16,690 bases of DNA from Brevundimonas sp. UBA2388 (GCA_002343425.1 DDSO01000063.1:1-16690), one strand, 5' to 3'. Shown: positions 6,529 to 14,178, counted from the first letter of the stretch. The notes: generated by a model from the letters alone, not told the origin. Made by a program: numbers and translations.

Positions 6529-8364
6529 TCAGCGCCGCAGGGTGGAGCGCAGGGCGCGCGGACTGCGGACGGCGTCGCTGCCGGGCATGGCCTCCTGGAA
6601 GATTTTGCGGAAGCGGTCGCGACGTTCGTGGATCGACGCCAGGACCAGACCCATCGGCACCCCCAGATCGATCAGGGTGTTCTCGGCCAGTTGCAGGCTG
6701 GCCTCTGTCGTCTCCGGCACGGCGTCGGTGACGCCCAGGGCATACAGGCGCGCGGCGTGTTTATGATCCCGGGCACGGGCGATCAGGATCAGATCCGGCC
6801 GCAGCGAGCGGGTCGCGACCACGACCTCATCGACCTTGGCCGGCGCATCCATGGTCACGACCACGGCCCGCGCCGTGTCGATGCCGCACTTTTCCAGCAT
6901 CTCGGTGCGTCCCGCGTCACCATAGAAGACATTGGCGCCCTCCTTCCGGCCCATGGCCACGGTCGTCGGATTGGCGTCGATGGCCAGAAAGGCCTGGCCG
7001 TGTTCAGTCAGCATCTCGCCCACCAGCCGTCCGACCCGGCCGTAGCCGACGATCAGCACCTGCCCTGACGTCGCCGACGGCGGCTCCATAGCTTCTGCGG
7101 GCAGATCGGGAACGGCCGGGACCGCCTGCTTCAGCAAACGGTCGGCGATCAGGGCCATCAGCGGAATGGTGAAGATGCTGATGGTCGCGGCCATCAGGAC
7201 GGTCTGGGTGAAGGCAGGGGCCGCGATCCCCTCGACCAGACCGGCTCCCAGGATGACGAAGGCGAATTCGCCGGCCGGGCCCAGCACGAGGGCGGTCTCG
7301 ATGGCCGTGCGATTGTTCAGACCCCACAGGCGGGCCACGCCGAAGATCAGTCCGGCCTTCAGCAGGGTCAGCATGGCCGCCAGACCGAACACCGCGACCG
7401 GATCGGCGGCGACCGCATCGAGGTCGAGGCTGATGCCGACCCCGACGAAAAAGACGCCGAGCAACAGCCCCTTGAACGGCTCGATCGAAATCTCGACCTC
7501 GCGGCGGAACTCGGTCTCGGCCAGCAGCAGGCCGGCGACCAGGGCGCCGAGGCTCATCGACAGGCCGGCGGCCTGCGCCGCCACCCCGGCGCCGACGACA
7601 ACCAGCAGGCTGGCCGCGATGAACATCTCCTGCCCCTGTCCGGTGGCCTTGGCCCGCGCCACGGAACGGAACATCGGCCGCAGCACCAGCCTACCCAGCA
7701 CGATCAGCAGCGCCAGCCCGACCGCGGCCGGGATCAGGGTCAGCAGCGCCGGGCGCAACACGGCCGGGTCGAAATCCCCGCCGCCGACGCCGCTTTGCGC
7801 CAGCGCCGCCAGAGCGGTGACCGTGACCAGAATCGGCGCCACGACCACGTCCTGGGCCAGCAGGATGGAGAAGGTCGCCCGGCCGGCAGTCGTCTTGATC
7901 CGGCCGCGCTCGGCCATCACCGGCATCACGACCGCAGTGGACGACAGGGCCAGCCCCATGCCCAGCACGGCCGCCGACACCAGCGGCTGACCCATGAAGA
8001 CGAACACAGACGCCAGCGCCACCGTACAAACGGCCACCTGGGTCAGCCCCAGGCCGAACACCATTTTGCGCATGGCCCGCAGCCGCTCCCACGACAGCTC
8101 CAGCCCGATCATGAACAGCAGGAAGGCGACGCCCAGCTCGGACAGGGACCGGATCTGGGTCGCATCCGATATGGTCAGCCAGGACAGCCATGGGGCCGTA
8201 TCCGCAAACCGCGCCAGTCCGTCCGGGCCCAGCAGCACCCCCGCGGCGAGGAAGCCGAGGACCGGACTGATCTTCAACCGGTTGAACAGCGGCACGATCA
8301 CGCCCGCCGCGGCCAGGAAGACCACCAGATCCTTGTATTCGCCGCCGCCGCCGTGAGTCGCCAT
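6529..8364 (-). CDS. CPA2-family cation/proton antiporter with RCK_N domain (KefB/YbaL-like)
   Basis: A 611-residue inner-membrane protein. Residues of about 8-430 form the many-helix Na+/H+ exchanger domain (start YKDLVVFLAAAGVIVPLFNRL, with PVLGFLAAGVLLGP typical of Kef/YbaL proteins). A cytoplasmic Rossmann RCK_N/TrkA-N domain follows with GYGRVG at 440-445 and the acidic strand end FLAIDAN. The likely role is potassium efflux or K+/H+ exchange gated by nucleotide or a thiol adduct; ion specificity cannot be read from sequence. The frame extends to a GTG at 8427, but ATG 8364 directly follows a GGAGGA ribosome-binding site and removes a non-membrane, Arg-rich extension. No KefF/KefG ancillary gene is adjacent. 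It diverges from the M13 peptidase gene. Confidence 0.9.
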   Translation of the reverse strand: MATHGGGGEYKDLVVFLAAAGVIVPLFNRLKISPVLGFLAAGVLLGPDGLARFADTAPWLSWLTISDATQIRSLSELGVAFLLFMIGLELSWERLRAMRKMVFGLGLTQVAVCTVALASVFVFMGQPLVSAAVLGMGLALSSTAVVMPVMAERGRIKTTAGRATFSILLAQDVVVAPILVTVTALAALAQSGVGGGDFDPAVLRPALLTLIPAAVGLALLIVLGRLVLRPMFRSVARAKATGQGQEMFIAASLLVVVGAGVAAQAAGLSMSLGALVAGLLLAETEFRREVEISIEPFKGLLLGVFFVGVGISLDLDAVAADPVAVFGLAAMLTLLKAGLIFGVARLWGLNNRTAIETALVLGPAGEFAFVILGAGLVEGIAAPAFTQTVLMAATISIFTIPLMALIADRLLKQAVPAVPDLPAEAMEPPSATSGQVLIVGYGRVGRLVGEMLTEHGQAFLAIDANPTTVAMGRKEGANVFYGDAGRTEMLEKCGIDTARAVVVTMDAPAKVDEVVVATRSLRPDLILIARARDHKHAARLYALGVTDAVPETTEASLQLAENTLIDLGVPMGLVLASIHERRDRFRKIFQEAMPGSDAVRSPRALRSTLRR

Positions 8365-8381
8365 TCGTCCTCCGTCGGGGG

Positions 8382-8397
8382 TCAGCCTACAGGCTGA
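8382..8397. promoter_or_regulatory. 16-base perfect palindrome before the antiporter gene
   Basis: TCAGCCTACAGGCTGA has perfect seven-base arms and a two-base centre. It lies 18 bases upstream of the antiporter start codon and within the 153-base divergent region shared with the M13 peptidase gene. The two-base centre is too tight for an RNA hairpin loop, so a protein operator is more likely. An AT-rich patch at 8429-8440 may hold a promoter -10 element for one of the two genes; I could not assign it. Confidence 0.45.
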
Positions 8398-8517
8398 AAC
8401 GCCGCCCCGTCTGGGTTTCCGTCGCACATGACAAATAATTCAGGCGACAGGGCGGAACCGGGGCGTAGGGTCGCCGCCGACGCTGTCCGACAGAGAAGCG
8501 AAGTCGAGGAAATCCCC

Positions 8518-10656
8518 ATGAAGAAATTGCTCATCGGCGCCGCGCTCGGCGCCCTGCTCCTGCCCGCGTCCGTCGCGGTTGCACAGGTCGGCGGCGAGGA
8601 TCACGGCCACACCTGCATCGACGAGGGCTGCACCGTCTTCGAACTGTTCCAGACCCCCGATCAGGGCGCCACGGTCCTGGGTTACCAGGGCACGGTCGCG
8701 CCCCGTTACGGGACCTGGGGCTTTGACCTGGCCGGCCGCGACACCGCGGTCCGCCCGGGCGACAGCTTCATGCGCTTCGCCAACGGCGCGGCCCTCGACC
8801 GGATGGAAATCCCCTCGGACCGCACCTCCTACGGCTCCTTCGCCCTGCTGCGCGAACTGTCCGACAACCGGGTCAAGGCGATGATCGAGGCGCTCGTGGC
8901 CCGCACTGACCTGATCCCCGGCTCGGACGAACAGAAGATCGCCGACGCCTACCGCTCCTACATGGACGAGGCCCGGATCGAGGCGCTGGACGACCAGCCG
9001 CTGCGGCCCTACCTGGCCGCCATCCGCGCCGCCAACACCCATGACGCCATGGCCGTCTATATGGGCCAGACCCAGGGTCGGATCGGCTCCTCCATCTTCG
9101 GCACGGGCATTTCGATCGATCAGAAGGCCCCGAACCGCTACGTCGTCTCGACGGGCCAGTCGGGCATCGGCCTGCCCAACCGCGACTACTATCTGGACGC
9201 CCGCTGGGCGGAGAAGAAGGTCCTGTACCAGGCCTATGTGGCCCGGATGCTGGAGATGATCGGCTGGGAGAACCCCACCGCGGCCGCCGAGGCCATCGTC
9301 GCCTTCGAGACCCGGATCGCCGAGGCGCACTGGACCCCGATCCAGAACCGCAACCGCGACGAGACCTATAACGAATACACCATCGCCCGACTGGCGGCCG
9401 AGGCTCCCGGCTTCGCCTGGCAGGACTATTACACCGCCGTCGGCGTGGGCGAGGTGCCCCGGCTGATCGTCCGTCAGGACACCGCCATGGCCCCGATCGC
9501 GGCCATCTACGCCGAGACCCCGATCGAGGTCATCCAGGCATGGCAGGCCTTCCACTCGGTCGATGACGCGGCGCCGCGCCTGTCACGCCGCTTCGCCGAC
9601 GCCCAGTGGGAGTTCCGCTCGCGCGACCTGCAGGGCCAGCCCATGCAGCGCAGCCGCGACAAGCGCGGCATCAGCTTCGCCGAGGGCATGCTGGGCGAGG
9701 CGGTCGGTCGGCAATATGTCGCCGAATATTTCCCGCCCGCCTACCGGGCGCAGATGGAGGAACTGGTCGCCAACCTCCGCACGGCTCTCGGCAATCGCAT
9801 CCCGAACTACGACTGGATGAGCGCCGAGACCCAGGCGGCGGCCCTCGAGAAGCTGGCCAAATTCACCGTCAAGATCGGCTATCCGGACAAATGGCGCGAC
9901 TACTCCGCCCTCGAGGTCCGGCCTGACGACCTGTTCGGCAACACCGAGCGCGCCGGCGTCTTCCAGTGGCAGTACCAGCTGAACCGTCTCAACGACCCGG
10001 TCGACAAGGACGAGTGGGGCATGACGCCCCAGACCGTGAACGCCTATTACAACTCGGCCAATAACGAGATCGTCTTCCCGGCCGCCATCCTGCAGCCGCC
10101 CTTCTTCGATCCGAACGGCGATCCGGCGGTCAACTACGGCGCCATCGGCGGGGTCATCGGCCACGAGATCGGCCACGGCTTCGACGACCAGGGCTCCAAG
10201 TCCGACGGCGACGGCGTGCTGCGCAACTGGTGGACGCCCGAGGACAAGGCCAATTTCGAGGCCCTGACCGCCCGTCTGGGCGCCCAGTACGACACCTATG
10301 AACCCCTGCCCGGCTTCTTCCTCCAGGGCGGGTTGACCATGGGCGAGAACATCGGCGACGCCGCCGGCGTGGCTGTGGGCCTGGAAGCCTATCACCTGTC
10401 GCTGAACGGCCAGCCCTCGCCGGTGCTGGACGGCGTCACCGGCGACCAGCGCTTCTTCTACGGCTGGGCCCAGGTCTGGCAGACGCGCTACCGCGACGAC
10501 GCCCTGCGCCAGCAGGTCACCGTCGGCCCCCACTCGCCCGCCGAGTTCCGGGTCATCGGGCCCCTGCGCAACGTCGACGCCTGGTACGAGGCCTTCGACG
10601 TCCAGCCGGGCGATCGGTACTACCTCGCGCCGGCCGACCGGGTTCGCATCTGGTAG
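8518..10656 (+). CDS. Exported M13-family (neprilysin/PepO-like) zinc metallopeptidase
   Basis: A 712-residue protein with a signal peptide (MKKLL.., likely cleaved after AVA near residue 22), so periplasmic or released. The M13 N-terminal domain begins around residue 66 (GTWGFDLAGRD..RPGDSFMRFANG). The catalytic part has NAYYN and NEIVFPAAILQPPFF, zinc ligands in HEIGH (His549, His553; Glu550 catalytic) and the third ligand in ENIGD (Glu610, Asp614). It ends in RVRIW, the bacterial form of the usual CxxW end. Family members cleave peptides of limited size. The mature N-terminus has a His/Cys stretch, HGHTCIDEGC, before the conserved domain. The frame opens at ATG 8428, but ATG 8518 with GAGGAAA upstream and an immediate signal peptide is clearly the start. 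A terminator follows at 10682. Confidence 0.94.
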   Translation: MKKLLIGAALGALLLPASVAVAQVGGEDHGHTCIDEGCTVFELFQTPDQGATVLGYQGTVAPRYGTWGFDLAGRDTAVRPGDSFMRFANGAALDRMEIPSDRTSYGSFALLRELSDNRVKAMIEALVARTDLIPGSDEQKIADAYRSYMDEARIEALDDQPLRPYLAAIRAANTHDAMAVYMGQTQGRIGSSIFGTGISIDQKAPNRYVVSTGQSGIGLPNRDYYLDARWAEKKVLYQAYVARMLEMIGWENPTAAAEAIVAFETRIAEAHWTPIQNRNRDETYNEYTIARLAAEAPGFAWQDYYTAVGVGEVPRLIVRQDTAMAPIAAIYAETPIEVIQAWQAFHSVDDAAPRLSRRFADAQWEFRSRDLQGQPMQRSRDKRGISFAEGMLGEAVGRQYVAEYFPPAYRAQMEELVANLRTALGNRIPNYDWMSAETQAAALEKLAKFTVKIGYPDKWRDYSALEVRPDDLFGNTERAGVFQWQYQLNRLNDPVDKDEWGMTPQTVNAYYNSANNEIVFPAAILQPPFFDPNGDPAVNYGAIGGVIGHEIGHGFDDQGSKSDGDGVLRNWWTPEDKANFEALTARLGAQYDTYEPLPGFFLQGGLTMGENIGDAAGVAVGLEAYHLSLNGQPSPVLDGVTGDQRFFYGWAQVWQTRYRDDALRQQVTVGPHSPAEFRVIGPLRNVDAWYEAFDVQPGDRYYLAPADRVRIW

Positions 10657-10681
10657 GGGCCAAGGCCTGAACAAATCGAGG

Positions 10682-10711
10682 GGGCCGGAGCAGCGACGCT
10701 CCGGCCCTTTT
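10682..10711 (+). terminator. Intrinsic terminator after the M13 peptidase gene
   Basis: A perfect ten-base GC-rich stem (10682-10691 with 10698-10707), a six-base loop AGCGAC, then TTTT. It starts 25 bases after the peptidase stop codon. This is the only textbook Rho-independent terminator seen in the window. Confidence 0.9.
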
Positions 10712-10719
10712 CGTTGCGG

Positions 10720-10748
10720 TTCTTCCTCCCCCGGAGGGGGAGGGAGAG
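10720..10748. repeat. C/G-rich palindrome after the terminator
   Basis: CCTCCCCC (10725-10732), GGA loop, GGGGGAGG (10736-10743). Weaker pairs, including two G-T wobbles, extend it to about 13 base pairs (10720-10748). It lies between the terminator and the next gene. It could be a dispersed intergenic palindrome of the REP type or a second stem; only a genome-wide copy count can tell. Confidence 0.4.
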
Positions 10749-10753
10749 GCAGC

Positions 10754-10768
10754 GTAACCGAGCCTTAA
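10754..10768 (+). promoter_or_regulatory. CtrA-box-like site upstream of the FliL-like gene
   Basis: GTAA, seven bases (CCGAGCC), TTAA. This matches the Caulobacterales CtrA recognition pattern TTAA-N7-TTAA at seven of eight fixed positions. It ends 23 bases before the start codon at 10792. CtrA controls flagellar and cell-cycle genes in this order, which suits the FliL-like product. Assignment depends on the inferred taxonomy. Confidence 0.4.
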
Positions 10769-10791
10769 GCGCTGAACGGTAGCCTCTGCGC

Positions 10792-11169
10792 ATGGATCGT
10801 CGTGCTCTCCTCGGACTGAAGACCCAACCGCTCAGGACTGGCGGAGGCGGCGCTGCGGCGTCCCAGGCCACCTATCTGCGGCTGCCGACCATCACCGCCA
10901 ATGTCAGGCGACCGGGCGGGCGGCCGGGCGTGATGACGGTCGAAACAGGGGTCGATACGCCCGACGCCGCCCTGCGCACCCGCGTCGCCCAGTCGGCCCC
11001 GCGCCTGCGCGCCGCCTATGCGGCGGTGGTGCAGCAATCGGCCAATGCGCTGCTGCCGGGAACCCCGCCCGACGTCGAACGACTGGTGGCGCAGCTTCAG
11101 GCGGCGACCAATACGGTGATGGGCCGCGCCGGCGCGCGGCTGCTGATCGGGACGGTGATGGTGGTCTGA
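10792..11169 (+). CDS. Small FliL-like protein of unknown function
   Basis: 125 residues with no membrane helix or clear signal peptide; the N-terminus (MDRRALLGL) is followed by a Gly/Ala linker. The body resembles a reduced FliL C-terminal domain: a strand YLRLPTITANV, a second strand GVMTVETGVD, an Ala-rich helix with PRLRAAYAAVV, a helix ERLVAQLQAATNTVM, and a final strand LLIGTVMVV. FliL is a flagellar basal-body/stator protein, but this protein lacks its transmembrane anchor, so it may be a divergent paralogue or an unrelated fold. The CtrA-like box upstream weakly supports a flagellar or cell-cycle link. It stops seven bases before the convergent gene's stop. The gene looks real; the function is tentative. 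Confidence 0.65.
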   Translation: MDRRALLGLKTQPLRTGGGGAAASQATYLRLPTITANVRRPGGRPGVMTVETGVDTPDAALRTRVAQSAPRLRAAYAAVVQQSANALLPGTPPDVERLVAQLQAATNTVMGRAGARLLIGTVMVV

Positions 11170-11176
11170 GGCCGGA

Positions 11177-11776
11177 TCAGCCTGACAGGGCGGTCACATC
11201 GCAATAGTGAAAGGCGAAACCTCCACCGCGAGGCATGCCGAAGATCTGTATGTCCCGATCCTGCAACCCGGTCACATCGACGATGAACACGGACCGGGAA
11301 TTCAACGCCGGTGCGGTTCCCTCGTTAAACATGGAGGTGTTGCCGATCCGTGTTCGCCAGGTGAGCCCCGGCCCCGAAAAGACCGGGCAATCGAACATGA
11401 CGAGGCCTGACGTCTCAACCACCCTTATGGCGACCATGCCCTCGCCTGACTTCAGTACCGCCGTTCCGTCGACGTAGGCCAGCACCGGGAAATAAAGCTT
11501 TACGTGAGCGCCGTTCGGTACCGGGCTATCACCGCCGTACCGCCGGGTCACACCGGCCGTCAGGGTATTCGACCCCGAAAGCTCCCGAGCGGCCGTGGTC
11601 CGTTGCGAGGCGTTAAGCTGAGGCAGGTTACCGCGCGGAATAGTCGGTGGGGCCACGACCAGGCCTTCAGGGACCTGCCGTGTCGGCGCCTGGCGCGGCA
11701 ACTGCTGCGCCAAGGCGGTTCCCCCCAAAAACAGCGACGCAGAGAGCGCGACGGCCGAGAATACAAAGTTTCGCAT
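11177..11776 (-). CDS. Exported protein of unknown family
   Basis: 199 residues starting at ATG 11776, which follows a GGGAGGG ribosome-binding site; the open frame continues upstream to 11827 but that part is not needed. MRNFVFSAVALSASLFLGGTALA is a signal peptide with cleavage likely after ALA. The mature part begins with a Pro/Gln-rich stretch and continues as beta-rich sequence (VKLYFPVLAYV, GMVAIRVVETSGLVMFDCPVF, SVFIVDVTGL). Two Cys (in MFDCPVF and HYCDV near the C-terminus) could form a disulfide. I do not recognise the family. Base composition is visibly less GC-rich than its neighbours, with codons such as GTA, CTT and TAT, hinting at later acquisition or relaxed selection. It lies 47 bases downstream of the ABC ATPase gene on the same strand and could be its operon partner. 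Confidence 0.75.
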   Translation of the reverse strand: MRNFVFSAVALSASLFLGGTALAQQLPRQAPTRQVPEGLVVAPPTIPRGNLPQLNASQRTTAARELSGSNTLTAGVTRRYGGDSPVPNGAHVKLYFPVLAYVDGTAVLKSGEGMVAIRVVETSGLVMFDCPVFSGPGLTWRTRIGNTSMFNEGTAPALNSRSVFIVDVTGLQDRDIQIFGMPRGGGFAFHYCDVTALSG

Positions 11777-11823
11777 GGATCCCTCCCCCATCGCGCGGAG
11801 GAGAAAACGAACGCCGTTCTCTG

Positions 11824-12798
11824 TCAATCCTTCGTCGGATCGACCTGTCCCGCATCCCCATAGGTCAGGGCCAGGAAGACGTCCTCCAGGTCCGGGTCCT
11901 CGGTGACGATGTCGGCGATGGTGACGCCCGCGGCGCGGACGGCAGCCAGCACCTGTTCGACCGACGACTGGCCCTTTTTGTAGGTGACGGCGAAGGCGCC
12001 GTTGGGGCGGGCGACGGCCTCAAAGCCCTTGAGCTTGGGCAGGGCCTTCAGCGCGCCGTCGGGGGTCACGACGACGTTCCGCGTGTCCAGACGGCGCAGC
12101 AACTGGGGCGTCGGCTCGCAGGCCACGACCTCGCCGCGGTTCATGATGGCGATGGTGTCGCAGAGCTCCTGCGCCTCCTCCAGATAGTGGGTGGTCAGCA
12201 GGATGGTCACGCCCTCGGCGTTGAGGCGGCGGACGTACTCCCAGAGCTGACGGCGCAGCTCGACATCGACGCCCGCCGTCGGCTCGTCGAGGATCAGGAT
12301 CGGCGGATTGTGGACCAGTGCCTTGGCCACCATCAGGCGACGCTTCATGCCGCCGGACAGGGCGCGGACATAGGCGTGGGCCTTGTCGCTGAGGCCGAGG
12401 GCGGCGAGCAGTTCGTCAGAGCGGCGCTCGTTCGCCGGCACGCCGTAGAAGCCGGCCTGGACCTCCAGCGCCTCGCGGGGGGTGAAGAAGACGTCGGCCA
12501 CGATCTCCTGTGGCACGACCCCGAGGGCGGCGCGGGCGTCGCGCGGCTGTCTGTCGATGTCGCGGCCCCAGATCTCGGCCGTGCCGCCGGTCTTGTTGAC
12601 CACGCCGGCGAGGATGTTGATCAGGGTCGACTTGCCCGCGCCGTTGGGGCCCAGCAGGCCGAACATCGAGCCGCGCGGAATGACCAGATCGACGCCGCGC
12701 AGGGCGACCTTGGGCGGGGCCTTCTTCGAACCCGCATAGGTCTTTTCCAGTCCCCTGACCTCGATGGCGTTCACGGGCAGGGCGGCGGGATCGGACAT
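11824..12798 (-). CDS. ABC transporter ATP-binding protein, ABC-2 type (YadG-like)
   Basis: 324 residues. All nucleotide-binding motifs are present: Walker A GPNGAGKS (about 50-57), Q-loop VPQE (Gln97), signature LSGGM (147-151), Walker B LILDEP (168-173) and H-loop TTHY (His204). A C-terminal extension of about 90 residues is typical of ABC-2 drug/polysaccharide-type ATPases. It energises export by dimerising with a separate membrane subunit. The likely partner is the permease fragment at 16454-16690, which resembles YadH; in many genomes the two genes are adjacent, but here about 3.7 kb of other genes separate them. The frame extends upstream to ATG 12903, but the extra 35 residues are Pro-rich and non-conserved in appearance, so ATG 12798 is preferred although its ribosome-binding site is weak. 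Confidence 0.92.
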   Translation of the reverse strand: MSDPAALPVNAIEVRGLEKTYAGSKKAPPKVALRGVDLVIPRGSMFGLLGPNGAGKSTLINILAGVVNKTGGTAEIWGRDIDRQPRDARAALGVVPQEIVADVFFTPREALEVQAGFYGVPANERRSDELLAALGLSDKAHAYVRALSGGMKRRLMVAKALVHNPPILILDEPTAGVDVELRRQLWEYVRRLNAEGVTILLTTHYLEEAQELCDTIAIMNRGEVVACEPTPQLLRRLDTRNVVVTPDGALKALPKLKGFEAVARPNGAFAVTYKKGQSSVEQVLAAVRAAGVTIADIVTEDPDLEDVFLALTYGDAGQVDPTKD

Positions 12799-12821
12799 GC
12801 AGAGGCTTTCAGGGTCGATGA

Positions 12822-12839
12822 CGGGCCTAGGTAGGCCCG
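12822..12839 (-). promoter_or_regulatory. Hairpin in the leader of the ABC ATPase gene
   Basis: A perfect seven-base stem (12822-12828 with 12833-12839) around the four-base centre AGGT, 24-41 bases upstream of the ATPase start codon. It contains one of the six CTAG sequences found in the window. It could be an operator or a leader hairpin. Confidence 0.3.
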
Positions 12840-12884
12840 GCGCGGGTCTCCGCCAAGGGCCGGCCCCGGGCGGGGCATCATTGT

Positions 12885-12932
12885 TGTCAATGACGCTTGA
12901 CATCGAGCGTTCAGATGTCTAGGACACTTGTC
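12885..12932. promoter_or_regulatory. GACA/TGTC dyad cluster with promoter for the small membrane protein
   Basis: Three inverted repeats built on GACA/TGTC are packed into 48 bases: TGTCAA-N6-TTGACA (12885-12902), GACATC-N9-GATGTC (12899-12919) and GACA-N2-TGTC (12923-12932). The plus-strand TTGACA (12897-12902) is a consensus -35 hexamer, 17 bases before TAGGAC (12920-12925), a weak -10. The region lies between the divergent ATPase and small membrane protein genes. The repeated half-sites suggest cooperative binding by a regulator not encoded in this window. Confidence 0.5.
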
Positions 12933-12965
12933 ATTATGAACAGCTTGCTTGACGGAATGGACGCG

Positions 12966-13220
12966 ATGAACCGCACAAAGATGATCGGCTGGACGGCCTT
13001 CGCCTTCTGCCTGCTGGGGTATGGGGTGTTCACGGCCGTGGTGGTCCTGAACCGGATGGGCGAGATTCCCATGCGCGAGTCGCTCCTGATCGGCGGCCCT
13101 GCCGCGGTGATCGGCGAGATCGGCCTGTGGGTCGCCGCGGGCTGCCTGGGCTGGTCTCTGTTCAGCAAGCGCAAGGCCCTGTTCGACCGGGTCTTCCGCC
13201 GCAAGTCGCAGACGGTTTGA
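12966..13220 (+). CDS. Small two-helix membrane protein
   Basis: 84 residues from ATG 12966, with two predicted transmembrane helices (IGWTAFAFCLLGYGVFTAVVVL and PAAVIGEIGLWVAAGCLGWSLF) and a basic cytoplasmic tail (SKRKALFDRVFRRK). The GEIGLWVAAGCLG pattern recalls the small transporter-suffix-domain proteins, but this is a weak impression. In-frame ATGs at 12936 and 12957 are alternative starts; none has a strong ribosome-binding site. With the proposed promoter, transcription would begin near 12932, making 12936 almost leaderless and 12966 the more usual distance. It diverges from the ABC ATPase gene and shares its regulatory region. Confidence 0.65.
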   Translation: MNRTKMIGWTAFAFCLLGYGVFTAVVVLNRMGEIPMRESLLIGGPAAVIGEIGLWVAAGCLGWSLFSKRKALFDRVFRRKSQTV

Positions 13221-13282
13221 CGCCGCGCGCGGGGGCTTCTAGGGAGTCGGCCGTTATCCGCCGTCATCCGTCAGGTCTGCCC

Positions 13283-13522
13283 ATGCCGCCGCGCCACGCC
13301 GATGCGATCATTCCGCCGCCGGAAGCCATCGTGGTTTCGACGAAGCGCGTGGCCTGCGACGGCGGCGGCGGGGCCCTCGGTCACCCGCTGGTCTATATGG
13401 ACATGGGCGGCGAGGACTTCGTCGAATGCGCCTATTGTGACCGCCGCTTCGTGCTGGACGCTCATCCAAAGGCGGAGAACGAGTATCTCAGCCCCGCCGC
13501 GCGGCCGCCTGAAGCTCACTAG
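13283..13522 (+). CDS. zf-CHCC zinc-finger protein (NDUFS6-like)
   Basis: 79 residues. The zinc site is C-DGGGGALGHP (Cys then His), then VECAYCDRRFVL (two Cys), the CHCC arrangement of the zf-CHCC family. This family includes the mitochondrial complex I subunit NDUFS6 and its small alphaproteobacterial homologues, so an accessory role in complex I or iron-sulfur enzyme maturation is likely. It follows the small membrane protein gene by 62 bases on the same strand and may share its transcript. The ribosome-binding site is weak (AGG seven bases upstream). Its TAG stop overlaps the TAG of the convergent GST gene in CTAG at 13519-13522. Confidence 0.88.
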   Translation: MPPRHADAIIPPPEAIVVSTKRVACDGGGGALGHPLVYMDMGGEDFVECAYCDRRFVLDAHPKAENEYLSPAARPPEAH

Positions 13523-14178
13523 TCCTCGGCCGGCGGCGCGGGCATCAGGTCCCCGAACGGCGCAGCGTCTTCCAGCGCCCGGACGAAGGAGGGCCGCGCC
13601 ATCAGCCGCGCGTGCCAGGCCCTGAGGCGCGGCCGGTCGCCGAACGGGACCAGTCGTCGCGCATAGGTCAGGATCGGCGCCGCGCAGCAGTCGGCCACGG
13701 TGAAGGTCTCGCCGGCGCCCCACGTCCGCCCGTCCGCCAGCCGGCCTTCCAGCCAGTCCCAGGCTCCCGACAGAATGGCCGCGTCCTGAGCGTCGCCGAA
13801 CGGGTCCTCATGGCCCGCCGGCCGGAATTTCCGCGGGATGATGCGGTTCATAGGCCCGCCGACATAGGTGTCCACCATCCGGTCGACCAGCCGCGCCTCA
13901 AGCGCCGACTCGGGATCGGCGGGGATCAGCTGGCCGCCGCCAGCCAGCCGGTCGAGATATTCGATCACGATGCTGGATTCGTAGAGGGTCCGGCCGGCCG
14001 TCGTGTCGACCAGGGCCGGCATCTTGGCGAAGGGCGACAGGCTGCGGAACGCGGCCATGACCGCCTCATTGCCGGCCTCGACCAGTGTCTGCTCGAACGG
14101 AAGGCCGAGTTCATACAGGGCGACGGAGGCCTTCTGACCATAGGCGGAATAGGGGTGGGACCAGAGGGTGAGCGACAT
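13519..14178 (-). CDS. Glutathione S-transferase family protein
   Basis: 219 residues. The thioredoxin-like N-terminal domain is clear (LWSHPYSAYGQKASVALYEL, then FAKMPALVD with the cis-Pro, then ESSIVIEYLDRL, which gives the conserved glutathione-contacting Glu-Ser). The all-helical C-terminal domain follows, with GETFTVADCCAAP containing the conserved Asp cap. Likely cytoplasmic conjugation or glutathione-dependent peroxidase/isomerase activity; substrate unknown. The start ATG 14178 follows the DHFR-like stop codon in TGACCATG, so the two genes are an operon with coupled translation. The frame extends to 14232, but that part lies within the upstream gene. The stop codon is shared in CTAG with the zf-CHCC gene. 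Confidence 0.92.
   Translation of the reverse strand: MSLTLWSHPYSAYGQKASVALYELGLPFEQTLVEAGNEAVMAAFRSLSPFAKMPALVDTTAGRTLYESSIVIEYLDRLAGGGQLIPADPESALEARLVDRMVDTYVGGPMNRIIPRKFRPAGHEDPFGDAQDAAILSGAWDWLEGRLADGRTWGAGETFTVADCCAAPILTYARRLVPFGDRPRLRAWHARLMARPSFVRALEDAAPFGDLMPAPPAED

Noticed and set aside
8440..10674. Two minus-strand frames of about 370 residues opposite the M13 peptidase
   Set aside because: They mirror the coding strand's third-position GC bias and show no recognisable domain.
11801..11821. Possible terminator after the ABC ATPase gene
   Set aside because: The stem needs a two-base bulge and lacks a T-run at the right place; too weak to list.
11647..12834. Plus-strand frame of 395 residues opposite the ABC ATPase
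   Set aside because: The ATPase has every expected motif; the opposite frame is low-complexity.
12799..12903. 35-residue upstream extension of the ABC ATPase
   Set aside because: Pro-rich, overlaps the divergent promoter region, and family members begin close to the chosen ATG.
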